From Isoetes taiwanensis (Eukaryota > Streptophyta > Lycopodiopsida > Isoetales > Isoetaceae), in contig JAJEKV010000004.1 in assembly GCA_021234155.1 (NCBI GenBank), positions 9,238,109 to 9,302,108 on the forward strand: a stretch of 64,000 bases of DNA, written 5' to 3'. Within the stretch, counting starts at the first letter, position 1, and every line of letters starts with the position of its first letter. A model generated the notes under the pieces. The model was not told the origin of the DNA, made no database searches, and saw only the letters and a program-made list of their open reading frames with translations. Below, one piece after another: positions 12,810 to 24,085 of this stretch. The position numbers and the translations under genes were made by a program.

Positions 12810-14930
12810 AGCCCGTCCAAAGGGGTAATTATCCAAATTTTCTTCTTACCCTTCTGAAGCCAAATGTAACCACAAATAACAACCTAGTCACAATTCAAAG
12901 TATTAGTATTAGTAGCATCATGAGTAACAATTCCAATATGGTTTCCATCATAATGCATTATTGAAGAATTGAGACAATCTCAAGTTTCATTCGCCAAGGC
13001 ATTTTCTCTAAGAGCTCATAAAGATGCATTGACAGAGAGGTCAAGTTCATGTTCATTCTAATATGAAAATTTGCTACCAAATAAGCATATAGAACCTGGA
13101 AATTCATTGCCATTCTAGCTCTGAACTTGAAAATTTTAGTATATAATTGTAACAACTCAAATGTTTTTCTTGACAGTTGCAAAACTTCACCCGCACAAAT
13201 GAAATTTGGGCATGTATACAAATAATTTGTATCATCTGTCTATTAACACAAAAATCAACGAAGTGAAAAACCCTTTAGTTGCTAATCATAACTCTGTTTT
13301 GTTGTTTGTGGATTGCACAACAATTGCCAAGCGCTGCACTACTTGTTAGCACTCATTGTCCCAATTGCAAATAAACTTCCAACTATGAATAAACCTCTGT
13401 GTAACTTCTAAATTTAAACTCCATTTATGATTTAACCTAATACCAAGTGATAACACATAAACCATACCTTTTGTAATAGATTTGCAGTATAAACTTCCTC
13501 TGTCACTAAAGCGCGAAAACCTTATGACATTGGGACTTATAACCCTACATAGTCCCTCATAACCTTGACATATTCTACTCTGGTTGACACTGAAGAAGGG
13601 GATAAACACCCCTGAGAGCCCATTACCTCAGAAGCCCATATAGATGAGGTAATGGGCGAGCAAGCCTTTAACCGGCAAGCAGACTACCTCATCCATAGCT
13701 AGGTTTTAAGAGCTTGCATAGCTCGGTTATCACAGCTTTGGCAGGGCCATAGATCGGTTGTCAGAGCTCCAGAGCTCGATTATCAAGTCCTAGCTTGGAT
13801 TAAGCATCTGAGGCTGAATTCAGGGCAAAGAAAGATCTCCGAAGCTGAATGAAGGGCAAAATTGCTCCTTCTCCTCCAGTTTCCACTTGCCTGTTATATT
13901 CTATCACAGGTAGCAATCAACAGCCAGGAATGGGTTGATCAAAAACCCTGCCAGTTAAGACAAATTGAACTCAAACTAGGATTAAGCAAATTGATCTCAA
14001 ACTAGGATTAAGCTTGTTAAAACTTGTATCTCTATGTATCTATTTGCACCTTCCAAAATATTGTTTGTATTTATATTTCAATAAGGTTTGCACAATCCTC
14101 CTTGTATTGTGGGAGGGTACCTAGGCATTAGTTGGGAATAAGATTTTAGTACAGTGTTGTATTTGTGGGCGTATGAATACAAAATTTGAGGTGCCTTTTG
14201 CTATTCCTGAGTATGACTGGTATTTGTGTGAATGATCGAAGGAGTGGATTTGTTTCGGGCCAGAGGTAGAAAGTCCCCTGGTCTAGACACGACCTTCCAG
14301 GGCTGATATGCATGCCAAATCTTATAGATCTACTATGGTGAGTCCCTTGTTTAGTAGGTTTTATTATAGGTATAGTGTTCTATGTGTTGTATCCAATGGT
14401 GCTTCGATTTTTCTATCGCTTGGGTGTGGGCTTGAGTTCCTTTGTCTGTGGCAAGAAGATGCTTCTCAGAAGGCAATCTGGTTGATAGTTCAGTATATCG
14501 GGCATGCAAGGCAAATAGAGGAGGGAATTGGAGGCATTCTGCACAAGGGTGCAAGCTGGAGTGTAGCAGGGCTGGTGGGTTGAGGAAGAAGACATTTGGT
14601 GGAGCAGGCCTAATATGCGGGCCTTGTAATGGTTCTATTGATTAATTTGGTGTTGTAAGAATGTTAATGTTGCAAGATGTGATCTTGCTGCACCATTGAT
14701 TCGTACCTTTGATGTGAGAGACTCTATGGAATCTCCCGTGATTTGAACGTCTAGAAATAACGATGCAAAAGCAAACCATAAAGAAAGCGATGTGTTGAAA
14801 TTGAATTATTCAATATAATCTCTAATGTTCACCCTAGTAGTAAAGTTTGTACTGCTACATGCACCTACTATTTGCCATTTATTGCTACATGTTGTATTGT
14901 GTCCCATAGACCAATTGGTCTCTGAGAATG
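12810..14930. other. Intergenic stretch with short tandem duplication
   Basis: No supported gene. Two ~28 bp tandem copies containing CTCAAACTAGGATTAAGC lie at about 13960-14015. The 13610-13700 part contains a short inverted repeat around CATTACCTCA...TGAGGTAATG. The rest shows nothing I can name. Confidence 0.4.
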
Positions 14931-14933
14931 TTA

Positions 14934-14992
14934 AGACAGACAGACAGACAGACAGATAGACAGGCAGACAGGCAGACAGACAGACAAACAAT
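14934..14992. repeat. Microsatellite, (AGAC)n with variants
   Basis: About 14 tandem tetranucleotides of AGAC with AGAT and AGGC interruptions. The ORF reading LSVCL-type repeats on the opposite strand is a by-product. Confidence 0.95.
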
Positions 14993-15342
14993 ATTTTTAC
15001 GTCATGCCACATTGGCAGCAACATAGAAGAAACATAGTTGAATATTGAAACTATCTCTGTAGCAGATGTTTGCTATGAAATTTGGCCAACTTTCCCTGTG
15101 TGACTTGTCGATTTAGACTTAATGTTACAATTGGGCCTTGGGCCTTATAGACATACATATATAAGAAATAGGTTTTCCTCATCATCATCATAAATTTTGC
15201 ACATGCTTTTGATTTTGGATATTATGACATTACAAATGTTTGGTAATATTTTCTATTATAGACCTTATTGTATTTCGTGGTGATTCTATAAAAAATGGAT
15301 TGCTTATATCGATCCAAATTGTATTAAAAAGTTTACAATACA

Positions 15343-15475
15343 TCTGATTGAAAATGTATGTCATGTAAGCAACCATAACTAGTAGGATATTTATGGAGGT
15401 AGAAATACATCTAATTGAAAATGTATGTCATGTAAGCAGCCACAACTAGTAGGATATTTGTGGAGGTAGTAGTAA
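15343..15475. repeat. Tandem duplication of ~65 bp
   Basis: The block from ATACATCT(G/A)ATTGAAAAT through GTAGGATATTT(A/G)TGGAGGTAG occurs twice head to tail with a few substitutions. Confidence 0.85.
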
Positions 15476-15499
15476 TGAACTCCAATCTCAAGTGCATGT

Positions 15500-16930
15500 A
15501 GGTGGATATAACCTCCATATTTTGACCTTGATAAGATAAGGAAGGCGACCTTGCTAATGTGGAGACGAGATGAAGAGCATCTTAGTCTTAGCCAGATTGG
15601 CGTGCATTCTACTGGTCTAGCAGAATGTATCAAGTGAATCCACATGATGCTGCATGTCGGCTAGAGATGTAAGCTAAGAGATGCACATCATCGGCATATA
15701 TAAGCTGCCGGATGATATAATGCATGGACTGAGCCCCTCCATCCCTATGCTCAACAAGAAAACCTTCTAGTTGATCAATATACATGCCAAACAGCGTTAG
15801 AGAGTGGGCATCATTGACGGACCCCAACACAATTGTTGACAAGTTGGTCCGACGGTGGCATTTCACTTGAGCATGTTTTATACAGCCGGTATACTGCATT
15901 CTGCAAGTTCGAAGGGACTATCAATTGTATCAATATCTGAAATAGCTTCTCCCTATGTACTATGTCAAAAGCCTTAACAAAGTTGACAAAGCATCAATAC
16001 ATGTCATGTGAACACCCTGGGTTCCCCACTCCTTGAGTCCCTTGGATTTCCCACGCCAAACGTGTGTTGATCCCTCGGATCAATACTGCAGCACAGTGCA
16101 ATTTCCAATCGTTCCCAGAACGATTCTACACAATGTTCTTTCTTTAAGGTCTATGATCTCTTATATAGGATACCAACACTAGTGGCATGCCGCCACACAT
16201 ATGCATGCATCCAGATGCTAACTCTAGTGAACAAACACTTAACTGGTTGTCTTCAGACACTTGGCTCTTCAACTATGCATTAGTACCACTTGTTCTTAAA
16301 CCTATAATCCTTAGGTTTAATGGTCCTATATGACTTAGGGCCCAACATATGTATGTGACGTACCTATATGACCTAGGGCCTAATATATATACGTAACACC
16401 CAGATCTCTGCTTCCTCTACCCATGCCATCAATTGCTACTCTGGAATGCCGGCCAGCAGTTTTGTATACAACAAACTGACTATGATTGTTTTGTAGTTGG
16501 CTGGGCAGTGAGGATCTCATGCCTTATAGATGGGAACCACTCGGTGGTCCTTTGTGAGGAAAGCATTTCTGAAGTGCCCTATTGAACATCCTAGTTAGGA
16601 GGGGGACTATCTCTGGCCATGCCCACTTGAGCAGCTCCATCTATATGCCATCTAAATCTCCAGCCTTGCCATTGACTAGACGTTGCAAGCTCTGAGCAAC
16701 CCCTACCTCGGTGACACTCATGTCGGGCCCATCTATGGGGTACCTCAGTTCAAATCCCTAGAGGATCATAAAGCTGCGACAAGTCCTGTACCCATTGATC
16801 GAAAAAGGTATTCCTTGTAGGCTCAAAGGCTTCTGTATTATTCTTCTCCAGAACGTCCTAGAATGATGGTCCAAGAGGTAGAACATTTCTTGCTGATGCT
16901 TTGCTATGCACCAGTTTCATAGAGTAGATG
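15500..16930 (-). mobile_element. LINE-type non-LTR retrotransposon relic (RT domain)
   Basis: Reading the minus strand from high to low coordinates gives reverse transcriptase motifs of plant LINEs in order but in shifting frames: DLDGI.MELLKWAWPEIVP near 16600-16680, FVKAFDIVHREKLFQI near 15920-15990, LTLFGMYIDQLEGF near 15760-15810, and the catalytic LIYADDVHLLA near 15665-15700. These match the order of fingers and palm motifs in LINE RTs. Frameshifts, stops and an intervening ~400 bp non-RT block at about 16005-16400 show it is inactive. That block starts TGTGAACACC and ends near ACGTAACA and could be a later small insertion. No endonuclease domain or poly(A) tail was placed. Confidence 0.75.
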
Positions 16931-16934
16931 GTCC

Positions 16935-18225
16935 CCTTGTGGCCACCTTTTCCGTGGTGTCCCTGTTTCTCCTCATAATGTGTCTATTTACAAAAAGCAC
17001 ATCGGTATTCTATAATGCGCTCTTGGTTTAAGCATTGCCTCATCAGCATCGGCGAAGAGCCATCCCCCTTTGGTACCCATTCCCAATGACGTGGTGGTCC
17101 CACCACGGCAGCTGTGTTTGATGTAACAGATCGCCTTCTTAAAGCCCATGGCCGTTGGCATACTAAAAATGCTAAGGACGGTAACGTCAACCCCTCACTC
17201 TGTCAGTACTTTTGGTTGCTCACTCTCTAGGCTTAGGCCACGAGGAGGCCCGTGTTATATGTCGCCTAGCATTATAATTTAGTGACACGTTTTGTTTGGT
17301 ATGCTCTATCTTTTCTTTCTATTTCTTTTTTCAGCCTAGTTATTGATGTGTGTGTCCAACTAGGCTCTAGAAGTATGGTTTATCTGTGTTTCGAGATAAG
17401 CAGATAAATGTCTTGGGACTAGTTAAGGTGTCCTCTTCTTAGAGTATTTATACCCTGCTCTCTCTTTGATTCCCTATCAATCGTCCTAGAGCATCTTCTC
17501 CTTTCATCATCCCCCCCTCCCTCCCACCGCCCTCTGGCGGCCATCCACATCCCTTGTAATTGCTCTGTGCGGTTCCTTTTTAGTCACACATACTCTTCCC
17601 TCCCTTTTTACACTTTCCTTTCATCGTCATTATAATTGTCGGCCTCCTTGTGTTACCTTATTGGTTCTTTGGTAATTCATTCATTGTACTTGGTACTTAC
17701 AGGTAGATGTCGTCTTAAGGAGTTCCATTTTTTGTTGTATTATTGCCTGGTTGCTTGCTCAGTTACAGTGTCAATCTTAACCCTTGTACCAAGTGTGTGT
17801 CTATTAGAAGTTTCTTCTTATAGTTGTGGATTTGTTCTACATGCTCTCTAAACTGGCTCTGGAAGTATTCTAGGAACTGGCCCTTGGGTCAGTGTGCTCA
17901 TATGGTGGCTTTCGCATTTAGCATATGCTGGTGGCCTTTATGCAAGTGTAGCATTCTATTTACTTATTGGCGATGATCTTGCGTGTCTTTTGTAGTGACC
18001 CTAGTGTAGGCAAGGGTGTTCACATTCTTGGAGTGCCCTCATGCATAGTGTTGGTTATGGTTTTTGTTTCTTGTCCCCTTTTAGGTGTGCAATATCGGCC
18101 CTATTCATTATCATCTTGGTTATGGATATGTGTATATCTAGCTAGGCTCCAGAATCAGGTATTGTCTGAGATTTGCCAGGTTTATCAGTGATTTTAAACA
18201 GAGCAAATTCTTGCAATATAAGAAT
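16935..18225. other. Intergenic, no gene recognised
   Basis: Only short frames without recognisable motifs (for example 17636-17851 and 17967-18191 on the plus strand, both hydrophobic by T-rich composition). Pyrimidine-rich tracts lie at 17450-17630. Nothing supported. Confidence 0.35.
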
Positions 18226-18228
18226 CCA

Positions 18229-18490
18229 ATAGGCTATGCGGTCCGTGGGTGTGGATTTGTTGATGAGATGCATAAGAGCTTGATGATTCCAAAGAACTTG
18301 ATTTGGCTACCCATAGTATTGTGCCACAAAGTAGGTACGAAGCTCTAGCACGACATACCATCCTCAGACGGATGGGCAGATGGAAAGATTAAGGTGAGTT
18401 CTCGAGAGAATGTATGTATGGGACAAATAAGATCTGTAAGAATCCTACTTTTATCTAGCAGAGTTTGCTTATAAAAGTGTCACGCATTCT
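18229..18490 (+). pseudogene. Ty3/gypsy integrase relic
   Basis: Around 18330-18485 the plus strand reads TTYHPQTDGQMER after one frame correction, followed by stretches like LERMYVWD and AEFAYKS. This is the conserved C-terminal half of the retroviral integrase core (YHPQTDGQTER...EFAYN) of gypsy elements. Stops and shifts are present, and no other domain adjoins it. Confidence 0.75.
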
Positions 18491-18579
18491 GCCGTTGTAA
18501 ATACTTACATTTCCATAGAGCCCATGCTAAAGATAGAAAATTAGCATCCATAGTTACAGTTGTAGCTACATTCTTCGCC

Positions 18580-18690
18580 CCTGCTACCTTTTCTTCAAAG
18601 GGCTTTTCATGCTGAACCCAGCAAGGCCTGATCGCCCCTGCTGCCTTTTCTTCAAAGGGCTTTTCAAGATGCTGAACCCAGCAAGGTCCA
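18580..18690. repeat. Tandem duplication of ~58 bp
   Basis: Two head-to-tail copies of a block running from CGCCCCTGCTGCC through TTTTCTTCAAAGGGCTTTTC and GCTGAACCCAGCAAGG, differing by a few bases and a 3 bp indel. Confidence 0.85.
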
Positions 18691-19045
18691 ATTGAATCAG
18701 AGAAATCAGACTTTTGGCATCCAGCAGGGCCCGAAAACATTAAAAATTAAACAAAGGGGATAAATTCTGTAAGTGGGTTTTTGTTTCTTTTTCCTGTTTT
18801 CCTTTTTTTTTTTGGACATTTTTGTGGTGGACGCTCCTGTGTATCAAAAATCATCAGCTTTTGAAGCAGTTGCGCTGACGATGAAGTGGAACAAGGAAAA
18901 AACCAGCCACATTACTCCAAAAGATTAAAAATCAGAGCTATAGCAATCGAAAACAGAGTTTTGGGGATCTTTTTGGAAGAACCAGAGCTATGTCAGAAGC
19001 AGAGCTATGTAAAACTGCTTACTCGTTGTCGAAGTCCAACTGCCC

Positions 19046-20035
19046 AAGAAGCATCCTTCGTTGTTGCAAAGTCGATGAATGACTGAATCATCAGAGGCCC
19101 CACATACATGAGAGAAAGATTTATGAACGAAAATAAACCTGTGCATGCTAACCGTGACCAGTGTGAGCGTGCCAAGGCCCGAGGTATGGACTTCTTCAGG
19201 GGTTGCTTTGATAAATTCTCCTGAAACGTCCTAAATAGACTCTCTGCATGGTCTTCTTGTGCAAGAGCTGGAATATCATTGATCTGCAAAGCTCTCTTAC
19301 TGCCACACTCAAGGAGTGAATCTAGCCATAAAAACAGAGCTTTGCTGGCATAGCCTGCTGATGCATAAGTACTGTATAAGTTCCTTTGAATAGCATGCCC
19401 TGAAACAACTAAAGGTTCAGTGAGCGTGGGATTGCCTTCCACCATGCCCATACTACTGGTCTGATTCCAAGCAATACAAATAAGTAATAATGTCATTAAA
19501 GTTGTGAATATTGATGAAAATATGTCAACCAGTGCGCCAAAAGTGGACCTTTTATGAATGACAAATGATACCAGATTAAGAATAGAGAAAATGAAACTCA
19601 CAGCCCACCAAATTGTAAGTGGAAGTGCACGAACTGATATTGAATGTCGATATTCATATTGTAAAACTAAAAACGAAATCAACCAGGTTGCAGCCTGAGT
19701 TATTGACCATAGGACCATATAAAAAGAAATTTGTGATTTCTGATATGTAGCTTGAAAAGGTGCCATATCAGGATGCTTGAATGAAGTAAGCATAAAAGTG
19801 ATGTAACAAATTGACAAACATAGAACAACTGTTCCTTTGAAACAAGGACAGACCTATCCAATGTCCTCACTTCGGAATGAACATTAGCACACCTGAAACT
19901 CTTTCTAATGGCAACGATAGAAAACCATAGGAAGAATATTACGTTGACAGTGGACTGAAGGACATGGTCCAAGCAAGGATCAAACAACGATAAGGATCTG
20001 ATGCCGGACTCCCCAATCCGCATGCATTCGGCCTT
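19046..20035 (-). pseudogene. Truncated ABCC (MRP-type) transporter, N-terminal part only
   Basis: Minus-strand coding sequence matches the N-terminal region of plant multidrug-resistance-associated ABC transporters, which move glutathione conjugates and organic anions, mostly at the tonoplast. Visible parts: a hydrophobic segment VNVIFFLWFSIVAIRKSF (about 19940), the TMD0 helices VLWSITQAATWLISFLVL and IWWAVSFIFSILNLVSFV, the linker YASAGYASKALFLWLDSLL...DIPALAQEDHAESL typical of the family, and the start of TMD1 with LMYVGPLMIQSFIDF. A donor-like CGA|GTAAGC follows at about 19045. The two open pieces (19700-20023 and 19005-19817) are in different frames, implying a frameshift near 19820-19850. 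No further membrane or nucleotide-binding domain is found downstream on this strand, so about three quarters of the usual ~1,500 residues is missing. Confidence 0.75.
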
Positions 20036-20699
20036 AAAGTCAAGATTGAGATAACTAGGTGTTGCTGCTTAGCATAAGAACAACAGAAAAAATGCACCAA
20101 AATGAAAAATGGACGAAAATTTGCTAACACAAAAAGGAGAATATGGAGAATGGAAATAAAAAAGGAAACAATGGAAAATGTATGGAAAATAAGGAGGGCG
20201 CACCACTTTATTCAAGAAAATAATATAAAACAATGCTTCAAGATATCTTGCATGGGGGAAGAGGTCTCTGACACCATCTTCCCAGGGCTGCCACTACCCT
20301 TGCTCCATGTGAGATTCTAGAGCCAAGAGGAGGAGAACATGTCCCCTCAAGACATTTATAACTTTTTTGATAAATCTTGGCCATCCACTTGGCATGATCT
20401 TGGCACTCCTTTTTTACACCTCATCAATCCTTTGTTTTTTGTCTTCTTCTTCTCCATAACCAAATTTGTCTTTTTGTTTAACAACTAACACAACTTAATA
20501 TGGGCCCTTGGATTCTAACAACAAGCACAAATGAATCTGGACCCTTGATCTTCACCCCCATTTAGACCTTGATAGTGTTCTTCTATGTTGACCCCGATTT
20601 TGCCAAAAATTGGGTCAACAGGATCCCTGGTGAAAACATTGTCCTTTGAATGGTCTGCTGCCTCCCTAAGCATTACTGTCAGATTTTTACCACAAAAAA

Positions 20700-20880
20700 A
20701 CAACTAATAAGCAGAGCTTTACCAGATTCTGAGATGCCGGATTTTCACAGAAGTAGAGCTCTGCCGGATTCTAAGATGCCGAATTTTCATAGAAGCAAGA
20801 GCTATGGCAGAAGCAGAGCTCTGCCAAATTCTGAGATGTCGAATGTTCGCAGAAGCAGAGCTATGGGGATCTTCGTCACA
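20700..20880. repeat. Imperfect ~45 bp tandem repeats
   Basis: Three to four copies of a unit like AGAAGCAGAGCTCTGCC followed by (G/A)ATTCTGAGATGCCG and TTTTCAC. A related AGAAGCAGAGCTATG piece appears at about 18990. The unit contains the palindrome AGAGCTCT. ORFs on both strands across it are by-products. Confidence 0.75.
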
Positions 20881-21783
20881 GGATTTTTGCCTTGCATTTG
20901 AGATCAAATAGGGCCTTTAAAAGAAAAAAAAGGGCAGAAGAGAGGAACAAGGCAGGGCAAACAGAGAATAGCAATAGCGGCCACGCTCTGCAAGTGGCAA
21001 AGACATTTCGTGATATAATTTAGGCCAAAATTTACAGTAATCTGAACCAAGTGTTTATTACGTGGCCATAGCAACTTATTCTTCCAGCTTCATCGCTTCT
21101 GTAGTCCAGAATTAAGTCTATAAATCTTGGTCCACATTGAGGTTTTCCTTTACCTGTCTCAAGAAGATGATTGCTAGAAGAAGCTGGAACTAAACAAAAC
21201 TCTCAAGTTCCAGCTCAAGTTTCAAATTCCCCTTAAGTTTCAAAGTGCTAACTCCCAATCAAATAGTTTATGTCGCCCAACTCAAAACGTTTATGAAAAT
21301 AAGAGCTAGGAGGAAGCAAGTAGTTGTTGAGATGAGAAAGTACTTAAATGTGGACCATGTAGACCATCGGCAAGTAAATGTGACCTACATAGACCATCAG
21401 CAGCACGACATCGGGAAGTAGTTCAATATATAGATTTAAGGAACTTGAAGGGCATTGCTCCTCCACAGATGAGGGAAAACCGTGGCCATTGCTCAGACAT
21501 CTCTCAAGACATTATTGCTTTTGCTGATATATCCTATGTCGTAACACATTGTGAATCAAGTAAATAGCTAGTTATGTACATAGTCTAAAATATGAGTTAT
21601 GATTATTTGGTTCAATGTTAGATGAAGCAGAAAATCCAGAGTGTTCTATGTCCAAGCAAAACTATATTGCCTCCGTTGATGAAACTATATCTGATTCAAT
21701 GTGTTGGGTATACTTTTGCTGTTATCACTTAGTTTTTGTTTTGCATATCTCGTGTAGTAATACATCATATATTTACGTTGCAG

Positions 21784-22079
21784 GGTTTAGATGATACCGA
21801 GGCATTTTATAAGAGAAAAGTAGAAGAGCTTCAAATAACCCTTCTTGAATGTGCAGCAAGGTATGAGGTTAAGAATAGCAACCTCCTAAATGCATATAGT
21901 GATGGATATATTTAGTGCATAACTAACTAAGCCTCTGCCTGTCTTTTGACAAAGCAGATGGTTGAAATGGAAATGAAATTGTTACAACTGAAGTTCAAAA
22001 ATCAACTCTTGGAACATGATACTGGAGCCACAAAAAATGGTGATTGCAACAAAGTTTTGAGCCAGGCACTTCGGCTTTG
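21784..22079 (+). CDS. Possible exon pair of an unidentified coiled-coil gene
   Basis: After an acceptor-like TTGCAG at 21778-21783 the sequence reads GLDDTEAFYKRKVEELQI then TLLECAA, ending at a donor-like AAG|GTATGAG (21860). A second piece, from about 21958 after another acceptor-like AAGCAG, reads MVEMEMKLLQLKFKNQLLEH and ends in a stop at about 22079. Splice signals, charged heptad-like composition and two consistent pieces suggest real exons, but I recognise no family and cannot place the 5' end. It could be a gene relic. Confidence 0.3.
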
Positions 22080-22984
22080 AATTTGTAGGCAAATTGTTTT
22101 TTTTTTTTAATTTATAGGCAAGAAAATTGTTTGGGCTTCAGTGTCGTGGCATAGCAGAATGTCCAAAGCTGTTTATATGGTATCTTTATGCAGATCCACC
22201 AGTTCTTAATTTTAAGTTCTTGGCCATAGAGCATGTAAGGAATGTAAGGACGTCTAAATGTAGCGGAGCAAACAAGACCACAATCATTTTCAGAATGGAG
22301 CATATGCGTACCAAAAGGAAGCCGAAAATATGCCCAATTTGGAGCTCAGAAGCTTTAGTTTTTGTAATTGTAATAGAGGGTTTGGGAACTAGAACTTCAG
22401 TTTTAGACTTAGAAAGGACGACCCAGCTTCTGTCAGCACAGTGCTGGCTAAATTGAAATTCTTTCTCTTTGGAGAAGCTCATACGGATCCTTAAATGTAC
22501 TAGACTGTTCTACCAAATGAATGGTGTCGTGTAGTCCTATCATTTTCTTCATTTGGTCATATCTAATATCTATTTTTTTTCACTTACATGCCGTTATCTT
22601 ATTTGGTCTAGAACAACCATTTTCTTTGTCATTTCTACAACTAAGCCCGAGTTCATGTTGCATTGCTATGTGTATGAGAAATAGTGGAATCACAATATTT
22701 TGTGCATAATTGTCCACAGCAACAAAAATACTATTTGATGTATTGCATGTGAAGTCCACATCAACAAAAATATGACAACAATAAGATGCATGTTTTTCTT
22801 AATTTGTCAAAATTTGGGTTGTGGCAATTTCTTGTGAAGTACCAAAGGCCACATCAACAAAATATTGCAACAATAAAATGCAATCTTATTCTTTGATGCT
22901 ATTCAATTTCAAAGCAGAATCTTTTTGGTTTGCATCTATCCTGTGATGGTGATTTGCATCTTTCTTGCGATGGACCCAAATATA

Positions 22985-23640
22985 AGAAGTAGGTAGGGAA
23001 GAGAAATGTTCGCGGCGGCCTTGGCCGTCGCGATAAGTTTCTTGTATAAATAATTGCTACTAGGTCTCTACCCCCCTTCCAAATACAAGAGGTGCAACAT
23101 GATCAATCAACATCATATATCCACATAACATGATAAATAATGAGAATAACATCTAATCCTAATCACATGCATCTAACTTACAATTAGGATTTATTGATTA
23201 GGGTTCGAGATCCAAACTGAGGGTTCTAGAAAGAGATACGAGATATTAACTCATCTGTAATCCCAATTTCCAGATGATCTACCAAGGAATCTACTCCAAA
23301 TACCTGCTCCGGAGGACTTCCACCTGCTCCTGGCGTCTCCATCGCTCTATAAGTGGTTCGGAGTAGCTTTCACTCCTTCTGACGCATACACGCTGGGGGG
23401 CTGCTGAGCTATGCTGTGCTGCAGCAGACAATTCTCGAAATGGAGTTTTGAGCGCGAACAGGGTTCCAGGACTATTGGAGCCGAAAACTGGCCTAGGATT
23501 AGGGTTTGGCCATTAGTAGATCAGGGTTGCCATGTCACGCCATGTGGCTCCAATAGGGTGCATCCGTGTGGCGGGTTGCCAATAGGATGGAGCTACGTAG
23601 AAATTGTTCCATATCGAAGGTTGGCTAAGTTATGTATAAT
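22985..23640 (-). mobile_element. Degenerate LTR relic of the long-LTR gypsy family
   Basis: Landmarks shared in order with the LTRs at 48 and 60 kb: GGTCTCTACCCCCC, ATCAACATCA, AATAACATCTAA, TACCTGCTCCG and a following CTCCTGG. Heavily diverged, with no internal domain beside it. Ends approximate. Confidence 0.4.
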
Positions 23641-24085
23641 GACTTAGCCATGCTCCCTTCTCCACACTAAGGTATACAAGGCTACTAAGGGTGCTTTCCC
23701 ATGGGCAGAAAACCTCCAGGTTTCCTGAAGGTCTGGTCTGCTTTTCTGATGTTCCCATGAGCTGAGAACCAGAGTGGCTGAGGTTAAGAACCTCGTTTAG
23801 AAAATAATCTCGAGGAATACTTTTGGACCTGGGCCTGACCTCATCCAGGTCTGGCCGTCCATGGGAAAGCACCCTAAGGTAGGCTTGTATGGTGAGGTGG
23901 AATATCACATTCTTGTTATGTTGCATTGGTAGGCAATAGGCAATATTACTTTTTTATTTGCAAATTTTATTCAGCATACCATTTTGGCGATCTGGGGTAG
24001 TAGATGAATCCTTAAATTCGTTTAGCATACCATTTGGCGATCTGGGATAGTCGCAACAGGTGCACAGCTTAGGACCGTCTCTGCA

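Noticed and set aside
14806-15024. ORF with Leu/Ser/Cys/Val repeats (minus)
   Set aside because: It is the reverse of an AGAC microsatellite.
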